A DNA stretch of 64,000 bases from Bacteroidetes bacterium RIFCSPLOWO2_12_FULL_37_12 (GCA_001769655.1 MEPC01000001.1:17873-81872); one strand, 5' to 3'; positions 1-8,685 are shown, counted from the first letter of the stretch. Notes: generated from the letters alone by a model not told the origin. Numbers and translations: made by a program.

Positions 1-2
1 TA

Positions 3-719
3 GTGGCAAAATTCTTTCCGAACGACAAAGTATGTGGATATCTGATGCAGGCAGAGTTAGACAATGCATCTAAAGTTTTACAAAATCCTTCCAGACCCTT
101 AACTGCTATCATGGGAGGGGTGAAAATTTCCGATAAAATACTTGTCATTGAAAAGTTACTTGATAAAGTAGATAATTTGTTAATCGGTGGAGCCATGGCT
201 TTTACCTTTTTTAAAGCGCTGGGTGGTAAAACAGGAAACTCCTTGGTCGAAAATGACAAACTTGAATTGGCAACGCAGTTGGTAAAAATGGCTGATTCCA
301 AAAAGGTGAATCTGATGTTACCTGATGATTCAGTTGCATCGGAATCTATAAATAATAGTACTGCCTTTGAAATTTACGACAGTATGAATATTCCTGAAAA
401 CCGGATGGGATTGGATATAGGACCTGAAGCCAGAAAAAAATATTCCAATGTTATTAAAAATTCCAAGACAATATTATGGAATGGTCCGGTGGGTGTATTT
501 GAGATGGCAAATTTTTCTGGTGGCACTAAAGCCATTGCGCAGGCAATTGCTGATGCCACTTCCCTGGGGGCATATTCATTAATTGGTGGGGGTGACTCAG
601 CCGCGGCTGTAAATTCACTCGGATATGGGAAAAATGTCTCTTACGTATCTACCGGTGGAGGGGCGCTATTGGAATATTTTGAAGGGAAAGAATTGCCTGG
701 GGTTGCCGCGTTGAATTAA
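3..719 (+). CDS. pgk: phosphoglycerate kinase, C-terminal part (5' end outside window)
   Basis: Glycolytic enzyme that transfers phosphate between 1,3-bisphosphoglycerate and ADP in the cytoplasm. The reading frame is open to the left edge, so only the last 239 codons of a protein usually near 400 residues are present; the GTG at position 3 is an internal valine, not a start. Seen in sequence: the family segment AIMGGVKISDKI, then GGAMAFTFFKA, the nucleotide-binding WNGPVGVFE, the GGGDSAAAV phosphate loop and the closing STGGGALLEYFEGKELPGV. These are the C-terminal nucleotide-binding domain signatures of PGK. The stop codon overlaps that of the convergent gldD by two bases within TTAA, so there is no room for a separate terminator between them. 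Identification is firm. Confidence 0.97.
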   Translation: MAKFFPNDKVCGYLMQAELDNASKVLQNPSRPLTAIMGGVKISDKILVIEKLLDKVDNLLIGGAMAFTFFKALGGKTGNSLVENDKLELATQLVKMADSKKVNLMLPDDSVASESINNSTAFEIYDSMNIPENRMGLDIGPEARKKYSNVIKNSKTILWNGPVGVFEMANFSGGTKAIAQAIADATSLGAYSLIGGGDSAAAVNSLGYGKNVSYVSTGGGALLEYFEGKELPGVAALN

Positions 720-1297
720 AACTCCTTCCATCGTAGAGTTTCGATCATCTTGTAAATATCACTTTTAATGAACCCGATTACCGGCGCTAATGAATCATTT
801 TTAGTGGCTATATTAAAATACAGAGCGGCTCTGAAAAAATGATTAACAGTGTCACTGGCATAAAATTGAATCGGGCTGGGAATCTCACCTTCCAATTCAA
901 AAATGTCGGATGAAATATTTGCCGGATTGGTATAAATTTTTTCCATAATGGAAAATGCCTTTACCTGATGTTTGTTTTTAAGTTTACGGCAATCTTCGGT
1001 AAGATCCCAGAATTTTTTTTTATCATGGTCTATTTTTTTATAAGTCACATGGATGGTGGCATCAAAAATCTTATAATATATACACAACCAATAGCGTTCT
1101 GCCATGGAAGTAGAATCAGGTAGCACCGTTGCGTGAGATGAAAGCTCAAAGAAATAAGGAAAAGTATCTGGAAGTGGCATGTAATTTTTTTCAGGAAGAA
1201 TAATCCGGTTATATCCCTGAGGTCTTGAATAATATTCACCCCCACAGGAGATAATGAATGATAGAAATAACAGGTATAAAATGAAATATTTTTTCAT
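716..1297 (-). CDS. gldD: gliding motility lipoprotein GldD
   Basis: Lipoprotein required for gliding in Flavobacterium and conserved next to gldE. The 193-residue product starts with a short hydrophobic signal ending in a lipobox (FLSFIISCGG), so the mature protein should be anchored through the cysteine near residue 18. The next segment, with RPQGYNRIILPEKNY, is the family hallmark (a P-x-G-Y-x-R-I-x-L-P-x-K-x-Y pattern). No catalytic motif is visible; the molecular role is unknown in the family. It lies downstream of gldE on the same strand, separated by 87 bp that hold two short palindromic repeats. Presence of gldD/gldE suggests gliding or type IX secretion capacity but does not prove it. 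Assignment rests on the motif and on the gldE neighbour. Confidence 0.88.
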   Translation of the reverse strand: MKKYFILYLLFLSFIISCGGEYYSRPQGYNRIILPEKNYMPLPDTFPYFFELSSHATVLPDSTSMAERYWLCIYYKIFDATIHVTYKKIDHDKKKFWDLTEDCRKLKNKHQVKAFSIMEKIYTNPANISSDIFELEGEIPSPIQFYASDTVNHFFRAALYFNIATKNDSLAPVIGFIKSDIYKMIETLRWKEF

Positions 1298-1314
1298 CGT
1301 TTAAAAAAATGAAG

Positions 1315-1388
1315 GTAGCAACACGGCGCACCGTGTTTCTACACAAATCAAAATCCTTTGTCAGCAACACGGCGCACCGTGTTTCTAC
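1315..1388. repeat. two copies of a 28-bp palindromic dispersed repeat
   Basis: Two copies, 1315-1342 and 1361-1388, share the core ACACGGCGCACCGTGTTTCTAC. Each is an imperfect palindrome centred on CGCACCG, of the type GTAGAGACACGGTG / CACCGTGTCTCTAC. Other copies in this window are at 21751-21778, about 27625-27652 (degenerate), 57666-57693 and 61867-61894. The second copy here supplies the TAG stop codon of gldE (1385-1387, minus strand). They resemble REP-type elements common in Bacteroidota genomes; no function is shown. Confidence 0.85.
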
Positions 1389-2683
1389 ACTTTCTCTATC
1401 TCCCTTTTCACTTTCACTTTTACACGTTTAATTCTACGAACATCCACAGATTCAATAATGAACTCTAAATTCTCAAAGAAAGTCACCTCTCCGATTTTTG
1501 GCATTCTCGAAAATAAATTAAGCAATAAACCACCTATTGATTCAAAATCAGATTTTTGATTTTCAAACAGATGAGGAGAAATTTCGGTAATCCTGCAAAA
1601 ATCTTTAATAGAGGTTTTTCCCTCAAAAGTAAATGTGTTATCATCAAGACGTGAGTAAACCATATCATCGTTGTCAAATTCATCGTTAATATCCCCCACA
1701 ATTTCCTCAAGTATATCTTCCAGCGTTATTATCCCGGAAGTTCCGCCATATTCATCTACCACAATAGCCAGATGGTTGTGTGATTTTTTAAAATCATTTA
1801 AAAGGTCATCAATTTTTTTGCTTTCAGGAATAAAGAACGCCGGCTTTAACAATTTTTGCCAGGGAAAATCAGCTTGTTGGTTTGTATGTTGAATAAGGTC
1901 TTTTATTAGCAAAATTCCCTCAATCTGATCCAATGATTCAATGACAACCGGTAACCGTGAATATCCATGTTGATTAATTAATTCAAGAACCTTAGGAAGT
2001 GTTAGCGTCCTTTCAATAAATTTTATATCCTGCCTGGGTTTCATTATTTTTTTTACCGATGTGTTCCCGAATTTCAAAAATCCTTTTAACAGTTCTCTTT
2101 CTTCCGTAGCAGATGATTTACTTAATGTCAAATCTATGGCATGGTGCAAGTCATCTTTAGTTAATTGCTTGTTTGAATCAGTTGGCAAAGGCATTTTAAT
2201 GAACGAGGATGATTTAACAAGTATCCACGAAAAGGGGTAAAAAAATTTAATTATGAATTGCATCGGAAACGCAACCCATTGTGAAGTGATTAAGTTTTTT
2301 TGAGCGGCAAATACTTTTGGAATCACTTCACCAAAAATGGCTATAAAAGCTGAGGTTACTACGATAAGACCTGTCAACGCAAAATTTGATGTCTCTCTCC
2401 CCCAGATATCCCAAAAGGCAAATGTGCTTACCGTTACGAATGCAACGTTCACTAAATTATTTGCTATTAGTATGGTTGCCAAAAGATAATTCGGTTTCTT
2501 TAATAATTCGACGACAAGTTTATCGTTTTTGTGCCTACTTTTATTTAATAATTCTTTCTCTTTGTCACTGAGTGAAAAAAGCGCGGCTTCGGCTCCTGAA
2601 ATAAATGCAGAACACAACAACAGAAGGCAAACCGCACTTCCATTGATTAGATAAAAAGATAATGGCTGGGAATTCAAAGGCAT
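1385..2683 (-). CDS. gldE: gliding motility-associated protein GldE (HlyC/CorC-type, CBS domains)
   Basis: Membrane protein of the CNNM/HlyC-CorC family and partner of GldD in gliding. The 432-residue product has four N-terminal hydrophobic segments (about residues 10-30, 60-85, 95-115, 130-155), including SGAEAALFSLSDKEKE typical of the CNNM domain. Two CBS domains follow (about 205-325: MKPRQDIKFIE, GYSRLPVVIES and LAIVVDEYGGTSGIITLEDI), then a C-terminal CorC_HlyC domain (about 340-420, with SIGGLLLNLF). The start ATG at 2683 is only 8 bases from the minus-strand promoter element TACCTTTG (2692-2699), so the transcript would be nearly leaderless. The stop codon lies inside a dispersed palindrome. 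The gldE-gldD order supports the name; ion specificity is not established. Confidence 0.9.
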   Translation of the reverse strand: MPLNSQPLSFYLINGSAVCLLLLCSAFISGAEAALFSLSDKEKELLNKSRHKNDKLVVELLKKPNYLLATILIANNLVNVAFVTVSTFAFWDIWGRETSNFALTGLIVVTSAFIAIFGEVIPKVFAAQKNLITSQWVAFPMQFIIKFFYPFSWILVKSSSFIKMPLPTDSNKQLTKDDLHHAIDLTLSKSSATEERELLKGFLKFGNTSVKKIMKPRQDIKFIERTLTLPKVLELINQHGYSRLPVVIESLDQIEGILLIKDLIQHTNQQADFPWQKLLKPAFFIPESKKIDDLLNDFKKSHNHLAIVVDEYGGTSGIITLEDILEEIVGDINDEFDNDDMVYSRLDDNTFTFEGKTSIKDFCRITEISPHLFENQKSDFESIGGLLLNLFSRMPKIGEVTFFENLEFIIESVDVRRIKRVKVKVKREIEKV

Positions 2684-2691
2684 GTATTACG

Positions 2692-2699
2692 CAAAGGTA
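2692..2699 (-). promoter_or_regulatory. -7 element of gldE promoter
   Basis: Minus-strand TACCTTTG matches TAnnTTTG, the Bacteroidota -7 consensus. No TTG is seen at the usual 19-21 bases upstream. The predicted start of transcription is within a few bases of the gldE ATG. Confidence 0.5.
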
Positions 2700-2784
2700 A
2701 GAATTTTTCAGCATTTTTCTTATAAATCAAAATATCTTTTTTTGAACCATTGCTCTGAAAAGCGGAAAGATGACAAAAATCATG

Positions 2785-2814
2785 TTGCATATATCAAAGA
2801 TATTCATACATTTG
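2785..2814 (+). promoter_or_regulatory. promoter of the barrel protein / cytochrome pair
   Basis: TTG at 2785-2787, 19 bases, TACATTTG at 2807-2814: an exact fit to the Bacteroidota housekeeping promoter. It lies about 50 bases upstream of the ATG at 2863. Confidence 0.75.
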
Positions 2815-2862
2815 CGTCATTATTTGTATTTAATCTAAATAAACTTAAAACTTAAAATCAAC

Positions 2863-3678
2863 ATGAAAACAACAAAAGTCATTCTTTATTCAATCTTCCT
2901 CCTCGTTTCAAATCTGCTTTACAGTCAGGACAGGTTATTCACTTATACATACCAGACCACAACCCTTCCTAAGGGTGTAAAGGATCTGGAAGTTTGGAAT
3001 ACCTACCGGACAGGTCGTGAAAATTTTTTCCATCGTCTCGACCAACGAATGGAGTTTGAAGTGGGTGTAACTGATAATTTACAAACCGCTGTTTATGTAA
3101 ATGCCTCTAACAAAGCTACCGGGGTTAAGGTAAACGACAGCACTATGATTTTAACTAAATCTTCAAGTTTATCTTTTTCCAATGAATGGAAATACAAAAT
3201 TAGTGACCCAGTGGCAAGTCCTATTGGGTTTGGTATTTATGGTGAAATCGGTTTGGCGGCTCATGAAATTGAGTGGGAAGCGAAGTTGTTGTTTGATAAA
3301 AAGTTTGGAAATAACCTTTGGGCATTTAATATTGTAGGAGAATACGAAATAGAATATGGTGCGGAAGGTGCCAAAATTGAAGGTGAAACAGAAAAAGTGC
3401 TGGAGTTTGATATGGGGTTTATTCATCTTTTTAACTCTTCATTCGGATTGGGTATTGAAGCAAGAAATCATAATGAATTCGTTGAGAAAGACGGATGGGA
3501 ACATTCTCCGCTTTTTGCAGGTCCCGTTATGTCTTTTTCAGGGGATAAGTATTTTATAAATTTCACACTATTGCCCCAATTAATTAATTTTCATAAACAT
3601 GAAGGCGAAACCAGCAATCTTGATTTAACCGAGCATGAAAAGCTGGAGATGAGGATGCTGATAGGATTTAGTTTTTGA
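2863..3678 (+). CDS. secreted outer-membrane beta-barrel-like protein
   Basis: The 271-residue product begins with a Sec signal peptide (MKTTKVILYSIFLLVSNLLYSQ, cleavage likely near residue 21). The rest alternates polar and aromatic residues in short strands separated by turns, and ends in LIGFSF with a terminal phenylalanine, as expected for an outer-membrane barrel. Near the N-terminus it reads TYTYQTTTLPKGVKDLEVW, a pattern I associate with uncharacterised Bacteroidota barrel proteins found beside small cytochromes. It has its own promoter and is followed after 30 bp by a c-type cytochrome lipoprotein on the same strand, so the two probably form an operon. A channel or scaffold for redox or metal handling is possible but not shown. 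No named family can be assigned with confidence. Confidence 0.75.
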   Translation: MKTTKVILYSIFLLVSNLLYSQDRLFTYTYQTTTLPKGVKDLEVWNTYRTGRENFFHRLDQRMEFEVGVTDNLQTAVYVNASNKATGVKVNDSTMILTKSSSLSFSNEWKYKISDPVASPIGFGIYGEIGLAAHEIEWEAKLLFDKKFGNNLWAFNIVGEYEIEYGAEGAKIEGETEKVLEFDMGFIHLFNSSFGLGIEARNHNEFVEKDGWEHSPLFAGPVMSFSGDKYFINFTLLPQLINFHKHEGETSNLDLTEHEKLEMRMLIGFSF

Positions 3679-3708
3679 AAAATTTTTACAAAAGGATTTT
3701 TTTTCGAT

Positions 3709-4047
3709 ATGACCTGTTCAACGAATTTCTTACGGATTATTTTACCAATTGCACTTTTTCTAAACGGTTGTACCCCTGTTATTTTTTCACCGGTTGACTC
3801 TGACCTTCAACGGGCAAAGAAATATTGGAATGATATAACGCTGGAACATTTAAAATCCGGTTATAAACTTTATGTAAGCAAATGCGGAGGATGTCATACA
3901 CTTTACCCACCACAACAATTTCCAAAAGAAAAATGGATTAAACTAATGCCGGATATGGCAAAAGAAGCAAAATTGGATTCGGTGCGTATTGGTTTAATAG
4001 CACGATACATCTTGACCATGCAAACTGTAAATCCCAAGGAAAGGTAG
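3709..4047 (+). CDS. mono-haem c-type cytochrome lipoprotein
   Basis: Small (112 aa) envelope electron carrier. The N-terminus is a lipoprotein signal ending LFLNGC, with lipidated cysteine near residue 21. One CxxCH haem-attachment site (CGGCH, about residues 60-64) is followed by a small helical domain; a candidate axial methionine is the M in KLMPDMAKEAK or in YILTMQ near the C-terminus. Size and the single haem fit class I-like cytochromes. It sits 30 bp behind the barrel protein gene and is probably cotranscribed with it, which suggests that the pair works together at the outer membrane or periplasmic face. It ends 17 bp from the convergent pckA. Partner and redox role are unknown. Confidence 0.85.
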   Translation: MTCSTNFLRIILPIALFLNGCTPVIFSPVDSDLQRAKKYWNDITLEHLKSGYKLYVSKCGGCHTLYPPQQFPKEKWIKLMPDMAKEAKLDSVRIGLIARYILTMQTVNPKER

Positions 4048-4064
4048 GAAAAAAGAAATCTTCA

Positions 4065-5675
4065 CTATACTGGTTCTGCGATTTTAGGTGCTCCTGACAT
4101 GATTTCAGGAGTTGCAAAATCAGCATATTGCGAAAAGTTTTTTACGAATTTAGAGGCAAGTTCATTTGCTTTCTGATCGAACGCATTTTTATCTTTCCAT
4201 GTATTGCGTGGAGACAAAATTTCAGCAGGCACTCCGGAAACCTTCTCCGGAATTAAAATCCCAAAAACAGGATCGGCGGTAAATTTTGCATTATTCAATT
4301 CACCGTTTAATGCGGCAGTAATCAATGCACGCGTATAACTCAATTTCATTCTGGAACCAATTCCATAAGGTCCTCCTGACCAGCCGGTGTTAATCAACCA
4401 GACATTTACGGTATGTTGCTTCATTTTTTTACCAAGCATTTCTGCGTATTTAGTGGGATGCAATGGAAGAAATGCTTTGCCGAAACAAGCAGAAAAAGTG
4501 GTTTGTGGTTCAGTAACGCCGACTTCCGTACCCGCTACCTTTGCTGTATATCCTGAAATAAAATGATACATGGCTTGTCCGGCATTTAATTTAGAAAGTG
4601 GAGGAAGAACACCAAATGCATCGCAAGTAAGAAGAAAAATATTGGAAGGATGGGTTCCTACGGATGGCTCCACGGCGTTAGAAATATAATGAATAGGATA
4701 ACAGGTTCTGGTATTCTCAGCCGCCGAGGTGTCACTGAAATTTATAGTTCTGGTATCCGGAAAATATTTTGTGTTTTCAACAATACTACCAAAGCGGACG
4801 GCATCAAAAATCTGCGGTTCTTTTTCTTTGGTAAGGTCAATGCACTTTGCATAACATCCTCCTTCAAAATTGAAAACACCGTCATCTGTCCATCCATGTT
4901 CATCATCTCCTATCAGATGGCGTTGCGGGTCAGCGGAAAGCGTTGTTTTTCCGGTACCCGAAAGTCCGAAGAAAATGGCAGTGTCACGGTTATCACCCAT
5001 GTTTGCAGAGCAATGCATGGAAAGAACTCCTTTGAGAGGTAGTAAAAAGTTAAGGATGGAGAAAATGCTTTTTTTCATTTCACCGGCATACGCAGTACCT
5101 CCCATAAGAACTATTTTTCTGGTAAAATTTATTATTACAAAATTTTCCTGACGGGTACCATCGCGTGTTGGTTCAGCGGTAAATCCGGGAGCGCAAATTA
5201 TGGTAAATTCGGGTTTGTGAGAGGCAATTTCATGTTGCGTGGGACGGATAAAAATATTATTACAAAAAAGATTATGCCAGGCGAGTTCGTTTACAATGCG
5301 AATGGAGAGACGATGGTTGGTGTCGGCTCCGGCAAAAGCATCGCGGACAAATAATTCTTTATTATTCAGATAATCAATGACTCTTTTATAAAGTAAATCG
5401 AATTTATCAGGTTGAAAAGGTATATTAACATCTCCCCACCAGACCGTTTTTTCAGTGATAGCATCTTTCACAATAAAACGGTCTTTAGGAGCACGTCCGG
5501 TATATTTCCCGGTCATGGCAACTAAAGCGCCGCTGTCGTTCAACGTACTTTCGTTTCGCTGAAGAGCAAGTTCCGTTAATTCAGAAACATTCAGATTCCA
5601 AAAAACCTGTTTATTTGTTTCTATTCCATAATCATTAAGTCCGGATACGTTTGAGTGATTGCCTGTTTGTTTCAT
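4065..5675 (-). CDS. pckA: phosphoenolpyruvate carboxykinase (ATP)
   Basis: Cytoplasmic enzyme interconverting oxaloacetate plus ATP with phosphoenolpyruvate, CO2 and ADP; it links the TCA cycle to gluconeogenesis. Length (536 aa) is normal. Seen: the substrate-binding region TGRAPKDRFIVKD near residue 57, the Walker A-like kinase loop GLSGTGKTTLSADP (about 234-247), the following GDDEHGW metal site, and GPYGIGSRMKLSYTRAL. It is the ATP-dependent type rather than the GTP type, judged from the GLSGTGKTTL loop. A minus-strand promoter (TTG, 20 bases, TACCTTTG) lies at 5779-5809, so the roughly 95-base leader consists almost entirely of a tandem ATGGTTRA-type array (see 5676-5768). Confidence 0.97.
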   Translation of the reverse strand: MKQTGNHSNVSGLNDYGIETNKQVFWNLNVSELTELALQRNESTLNDSGALVAMTGKYTGRAPKDRFIVKDAITEKTVWWGDVNIPFQPDKFDLLYKRVIDYLNNKELFVRDAFAGADTNHRLSIRIVNELAWHNLFCNNIFIRPTQHEIASHKPEFTIICAPGFTAEPTRDGTRQENFVIINFTRKIVLMGGTAYAGEMKKSIFSILNFLLPLKGVLSMHCSANMGDNRDTAIFFGLSGTGKTTLSADPQRHLIGDDEHGWTDDGVFNFEGGCYAKCIDLTKEKEPQIFDAVRFGSIVENTKYFPDTRTINFSDTSAAENTRTCYPIHYISNAVEPSVGTHPSNIFLLTCDAFGVLPPLSKLNAGQAMYHFISGYTAKVAGTEVGVTEPQTTFSACFGKAFLPLHPTKYAEMLGKKMKQHTVNVWLINTGWSGGPYGIGSRMKLSYTRALITAALNGELNNAKFTADPVFGILIPEKVSGVPAEILSPRNTWKDKNAFDQKANELASKFVKNFSQYADFATPEIMSGAPKIAEPV

Positions 5676-5768
5676 GGTTGTAAAATGGTTGAATGGTTAA
5701 ATGGTTAAATGGTTGAATGGTTGAATGGTTAAAATGGTTAAAATGATTAAAATGGTTAAATGGTTAAA
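5676..5768. repeat. short tandem array in the pckA leader
   Basis: About ten head-to-tail copies of an 8-10 base unit (plus-strand ATGGTTGA / ATGGTTAAA) run from just upstream of the pckA ATG to about 5768. The array lies between the predicted pckA transcription start and start codon, so it would be transcribed as a CAUU/AACC-rich leader. Simple-sequence expansion is the likely origin; copy number may vary between strains. Confidence 0.85.
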
Positions 5769-5778
5769 AAAAGAAGAC

Positions 5779-5809
5779 CAAAGGTATATTAAAAATTATT
5801 GAAAAACAA
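5779..5809 (-). promoter_or_regulatory. pckA promoter
   Basis: Minus strand: TTG (5807-5809), 20 bases, TACCTTTG (5779-5786), matching the Bacteroidota consensus. Transcription would start near 5772. Confidence 0.7.
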
Positions 5810-5880
5810 CCTTCAGTTAAATTGTATTTTCCACAATTTGCTGTGGATATTATAGGTACTTTCCTTGAAAAATTTAATTT

Positions 5881-5888
5881 TATTTTTG
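5881..5888 (+). promoter_or_regulatory. -7 element upstream of parE
   Basis: TATTTTTG fits TAnnTTTG and lies 57 bases before the parE ATG. The nearest TTG (5865-5867) is only 13 bases upstream, so the -33 element is weak or absent. Confidence 0.45.
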
Positions 5889-5945
5889 CAGACCAGATTT
5901 AATCATTTTCTTTTGAATCAAAAAATCATAAAAAAAACATAAAAC

Positions 5946-7778
5946 ATGACCGCAGTATATAATGAAGACAGCATTAAATCGCTCGACTGGAGGGAACACA
6001 TCCGCCTGAGACCGGGTATGTATATCGGAAAGTTAGGCGATGGCTCCTCTCATGACGATGGCATTTACTTGTTATTGAAAGAAGTAATTGATAACTCCAT
6101 TGATGAGTTTATCATGGGCGCAGGCAAAACGATTGAAGTAAAAGCCATGGAAAAGAAAATCACTGTCCGCGATTACGGCAGAGGAGTGCCACTTGGAAAA
6201 TTGCTTGATTGCGTTTCAAAAATAAACACAGGCGGGAAATATGATTCAGAAGCATTTAAAAAATCGGTAGGATTAAACGGCGTTGGAACCAAAGCGGTGA
6301 ACGCATTATCCGGGCAATTTTTTGTTCAATCATTCCGCGAGGGAAGAACGAAATCGCTCTGGTTTGAAAAAGGTATTCTAAAAAAAGATGAAAAAGAACA
6401 GCCCTCCAAAGAACGAAATGGCACGTTGGTAACTTTTGTGCCGGATGAAACCGTATTTAAAAATTTCAAATTCTCTCCTGAGTTTATAGAAAATCAAGTA
6501 TTGAATTATGTGTATCTTAATACAGGGCTTACCATTAATGTAAATGGAAAAAAATATTATTCTGATAAAGGACTGTATGATTTACTGCAACATAATACCG
6601 AAGGGGAAGTTTTGCGTTATCCCATCATACATCTGAAAGGCGATGACATTGAAGTGGCACTGACTCACGGGGAGCAATATGGAGAAGAATATTATTCGTT
6701 TGTCAATGGCGCCCATACTACGCAAGGTGGCACGCATCAGGCGGCATTGCGTGAAGCGGTGGTTCGTACCGTTCGTGAATTTTACAAAAAAGAATTTGAC
6801 GCTTCTGATATTCGCGCTTCCATCGTTGCCGCTATCAGTGTTCGCATTCAGGAACCCATTTTTGAATCACAAACGAAAACCCGACTGGGTTCCATTCAAA
6901 CCGGACCCGAGGGATTGAATCTCAGAACCTGGATAAATGATTTTGTGAAAAATGAGTTAGATAATTATCTGCATAAAAACCCTGACATCGCTGATTTAAT
7001 GCTGAAACGCATCATGCAATCGGAAGATGAGCGAAAGGAAATTGCCGGTATAAAAAAACTTGCGAACGAGCGAGCTAAAAAAGCAAACCTCCATAACCGA
7101 AAACTGAGGGACTGCAAAATTCATTTTGACGATAACAACGAAAAAAATCTGCAATCCACTTTATTTATTACGGAGGGGGATTCTGCCAGTGGTTCTCTGA
7201 CGAAAGCACGTAGTCCGGAAACGCAGGCAGTATTCAGTTTAAAAGGAAAACCACTGAATTGTTTCGGACTTACTAAAAAAATTGTCTATGAAAATGAAGA
7301 GTTCAATCTGCTTCAACATGCTCTTAACATAGAGGAAGGAATTGAAAATCTAAGATATAATAACATAGTGGTTGCCACCGATGCCGATGTGGATGGCATG
7401 CATATCCGTTTGTTATTACTCACCTTTTTTCTTCAGTTTTTTCCCGAACTGATAAAAAACGGTCATGTTTATATTTTACAAACTCCTTTGTTCCGTGTAA
7501 GAAACAAGCAGGAAACCATTTATTGTTATTCGGAGGTAGAAAAACAAAAAGCGATAGAAAAATTGGGGAGCAAACCGGAAATTACCCGTTTCAAAGGACT
7601 TGGTGAAATTTCTCCAGATGAATTTGAAGGATTTATAGGAGAAGACATACGGCTTGATCCGGTTTTGCTTGGGCAAAATTCATCAATCGCAAATCTGCTG
7701 AAATATTACATGGGGAAAAATACTCCTGAAAGACAAGAGTTTATTATTGAGAATTTGAGGGTGGAGGAAGTGGTGTGA
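5946..7778 (+). CDS. parE: DNA topoisomerase IV subunit B
   Basis: ATPase subunit of the type IIA topoisomerase that unlinks daughter chromosomes; works with ParC (8748-11630). The 610-residue product has a GHKL ATPase domain (RPGMYIG near residue 23, [34 protein letters not shown]), a transducer domain (QTKTRLGS near 315), and the TOPRIM core with EGDSASGS (about 410) and [10 protein letters not shown] (about 478). It ends in the short C-terminal region with FKGLGE. ParE rather than GyrB is preferred because of its short length and because it lies close to a ParC-type A subunit; GyrB of this phylum is normally slightly longer. The A subunit is not immediately downstream: about 970 bp holding a small antitoxin-like gene and repeats intervene. 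Confidence 0.93.
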   Translation: MTAVYNEDSIKSLDWREHIRLRPGMYIGKLGDGSSHDDGIYLLLKEVIDNSIDEFIMGAGKTIEVKAMEKKITVRDYGRGVPLGKLLDCVSKINTGGKYDSEAFKKSVGLNGVGTKAVNALSGQFFVQSFREGRTKSLWFEKGILKKDEKEQPSKERNGTLVTFVPDETVFKNFKFSPEFIENQVLNYVYLNTGLTINVNGKKYYSDKGLYDLLQHNTEGEVLRYPIIHLKGDDIEVALTHGEQYGEEYYSFVNGAHTTQGGTHQAALREAVVRTVREFYKKEFDASDIRASIVAAISVRIQEPIFESQTKTRLGSIQTGPEGLNLRTWINDFVKNELDNYLHKNPDIADLMLKRIMQSEDERKEIAGIKKLANERAKKANLHNRKLRDCKIHFDDNNEKNLQSTLFITEGDSASGSLTKARSPETQAVFSLKGKPLNCFGLTKKIVYENEEFNLLQHALNIEEGIENLRYNNIVVATDADVDGMHIRLLLLTFFLQFFPELIKNGHVYILQTPLFRVRNKQETIYCYSEVEKQKAIEKLGSKPEITRFKGLGEISPDEFEGFIGEDIRLDPVLLGQNSSIANLLKYYMGKNTPERQEFIIENLRVEEVV

Positions 7779-7935
7779 GGGAGGGGTATTCATTATTTTA
7801 TACTAAAGGTGAATAGGTTTTAAAAAAAATTAATAACATATAACAAAAAATAATTAATGTCAAAGGAGTTGAGAGCTTAGAAATTATATATTTCTTGTTT
7901 AGTGTTATATGTTTTTTTATGTAAATAAAATTCTG

Positions 7936-7943
7936 TACTTTTG
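7936..7943 (+). promoter_or_regulatory. -7 element of the small gene at 7969
   Basis: TACTTTTG matches TAnnTTTG and is 25 bases upstream of the ATG at 7969. It lies inside a longer upstream open frame that starts at 7909, which argues that the true start is the ATG at 7969. Confidence 0.5.
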
Positions 7944-7968
7944 TGTAAAAGAAATTAAATTTAATACC

Positions 7969-8184
7969 ATGCAAACAGTAACCATACCAAGGAATGAATA
8001 CAATACGCTTTTAGCGTCAAGGATGAAATTCGATTATCTGCGTCAAATTTTAATTGATGATTTTTTTTCACCCCCTCCAACCAAAAACATTGAGGCAATT
8101 ACCAGAGCATTTGATGAAACAGGAAAGTACAATAAAGCATTTATCAATAGTTTGAAAAAAGGGCTTAAACGCTCATCCTATTAA
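7969..8184 (+). CDS. small antitoxin-like protein (orphan)
   Basis: Acidic-to-basic protein of 71 residues starting MQTVTIPRNEYNTLLASRM. The N-terminus looks like a short DNA-binding beta strand (TVTIP) followed by a helix, the layout of ribbon-helix-helix or AbrB-like antitoxins; the second half (FDETGKYNKAFINSLKKGL) is a charged helix of the kind that wraps a toxin. I recall similar short Bacteroidota proteins but cannot name a family. The longer frame from 7909 is rejected because it would run through the promoter. No toxin-like gene follows: the next 560 bp hold only repeats. It may be an orphan antitoxin or a stand-alone regulator. The product is real on codon pattern and promoter; its function is inferred. 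Confidence 0.6.
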   Translation: MQTVTIPRNEYNTLLASRMKFDYLRQILIDDFFSPPPTKNIEAITRAFDETGKYNKAFINSLKKGLKRSSY

Positions 8185-8364
8185 AGAAACCATTGAAATA
8201 ATTGTTGTAAATAATCATTACCGATAGTTTTACACTCTCGCTTACCTAGTTTGAAAAATTTTACATCCTAAACCCTATCACCAGAATGTCATCTGCCTGT
8301 TCATTTCAAATTATTAAAAATGTATCGTTCCTACGGAACTAAACTGTAAGTAGTCAAACGTTTC

Positions 8365-8388
8365 AACAACGGACTGAAGTCCGTTGTT
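8365..8388. repeat. perfect 24-bp palindrome
   Basis: Arms AACAACGGACT and AGTCCGTTGTT separated by GA: 11 paired bases with a two-base centre. It looks like a dispersed REP-type element of Bacteroidota. Confidence 0.8.
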
Positions 8389-8402
8389 ACAAAATGGTTC
8401 GT

Positions 8403-8594
8403 TCCTACGGAACTGTTTTTTACATCTTTTGAAGTAAGCTAATGCCTCTTTCCTACGGAACTGTTTTTTACATCTTTTGAAGTAAGCTAATGCCTCATTC
8501 TTACGGAACTGTTTTTTACATCTGTTGATGTAACCTAATGCCTCGTTCCTACGAAACTGTTTTTTACATCTGCTGATGTAATCTGTTGTTATTC
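8403..8594. repeat. four tandem 48-bp repeats
   Basis: Units begin at 8403, 8451, 8499 and 8547, each starting TCCTACGGAACTG or a one-base variant and containing TTTTTTACATCTTTTGA. Units 1 and 2 are nearly identical; 3 and 4 have diverged. Each unit contains the short palindrome GTTCCTACGGAAC or a variant, so it appears to be a dispersed palindrome amplified in tandem. There are no unique spacers, so it is not CRISPR. Confidence 0.85.
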
Positions 8595-8685
8595 CTGATA
8601 AAACAAATAGACAGTTAAAAGTCCTTTCCAATACATCATAAAAGTATTAGCCGAAAAGACACATGTTAAAAAACGAATTAATTCC

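Noticed and set aside
5676..5768. Riboswitch or structured leader for pckA
   Set aside because: The region is a simple tandem array with little potential for stable pairing.
8403..8594. Possible CRISPR array
   Set aside because: Units are contiguous 48-bp copies without unique spacers; no cas gene in the window. The same holds for the 11-bp and 120-bp arrays.
8314..8631. 105-codon minus-strand frame with repeated RCKKQFRRNEAL units
   Set aside because: It is the translation of the 48-bp tandem repeats (48 is a multiple of three), has no promoter, and its units are not kept outside the array.
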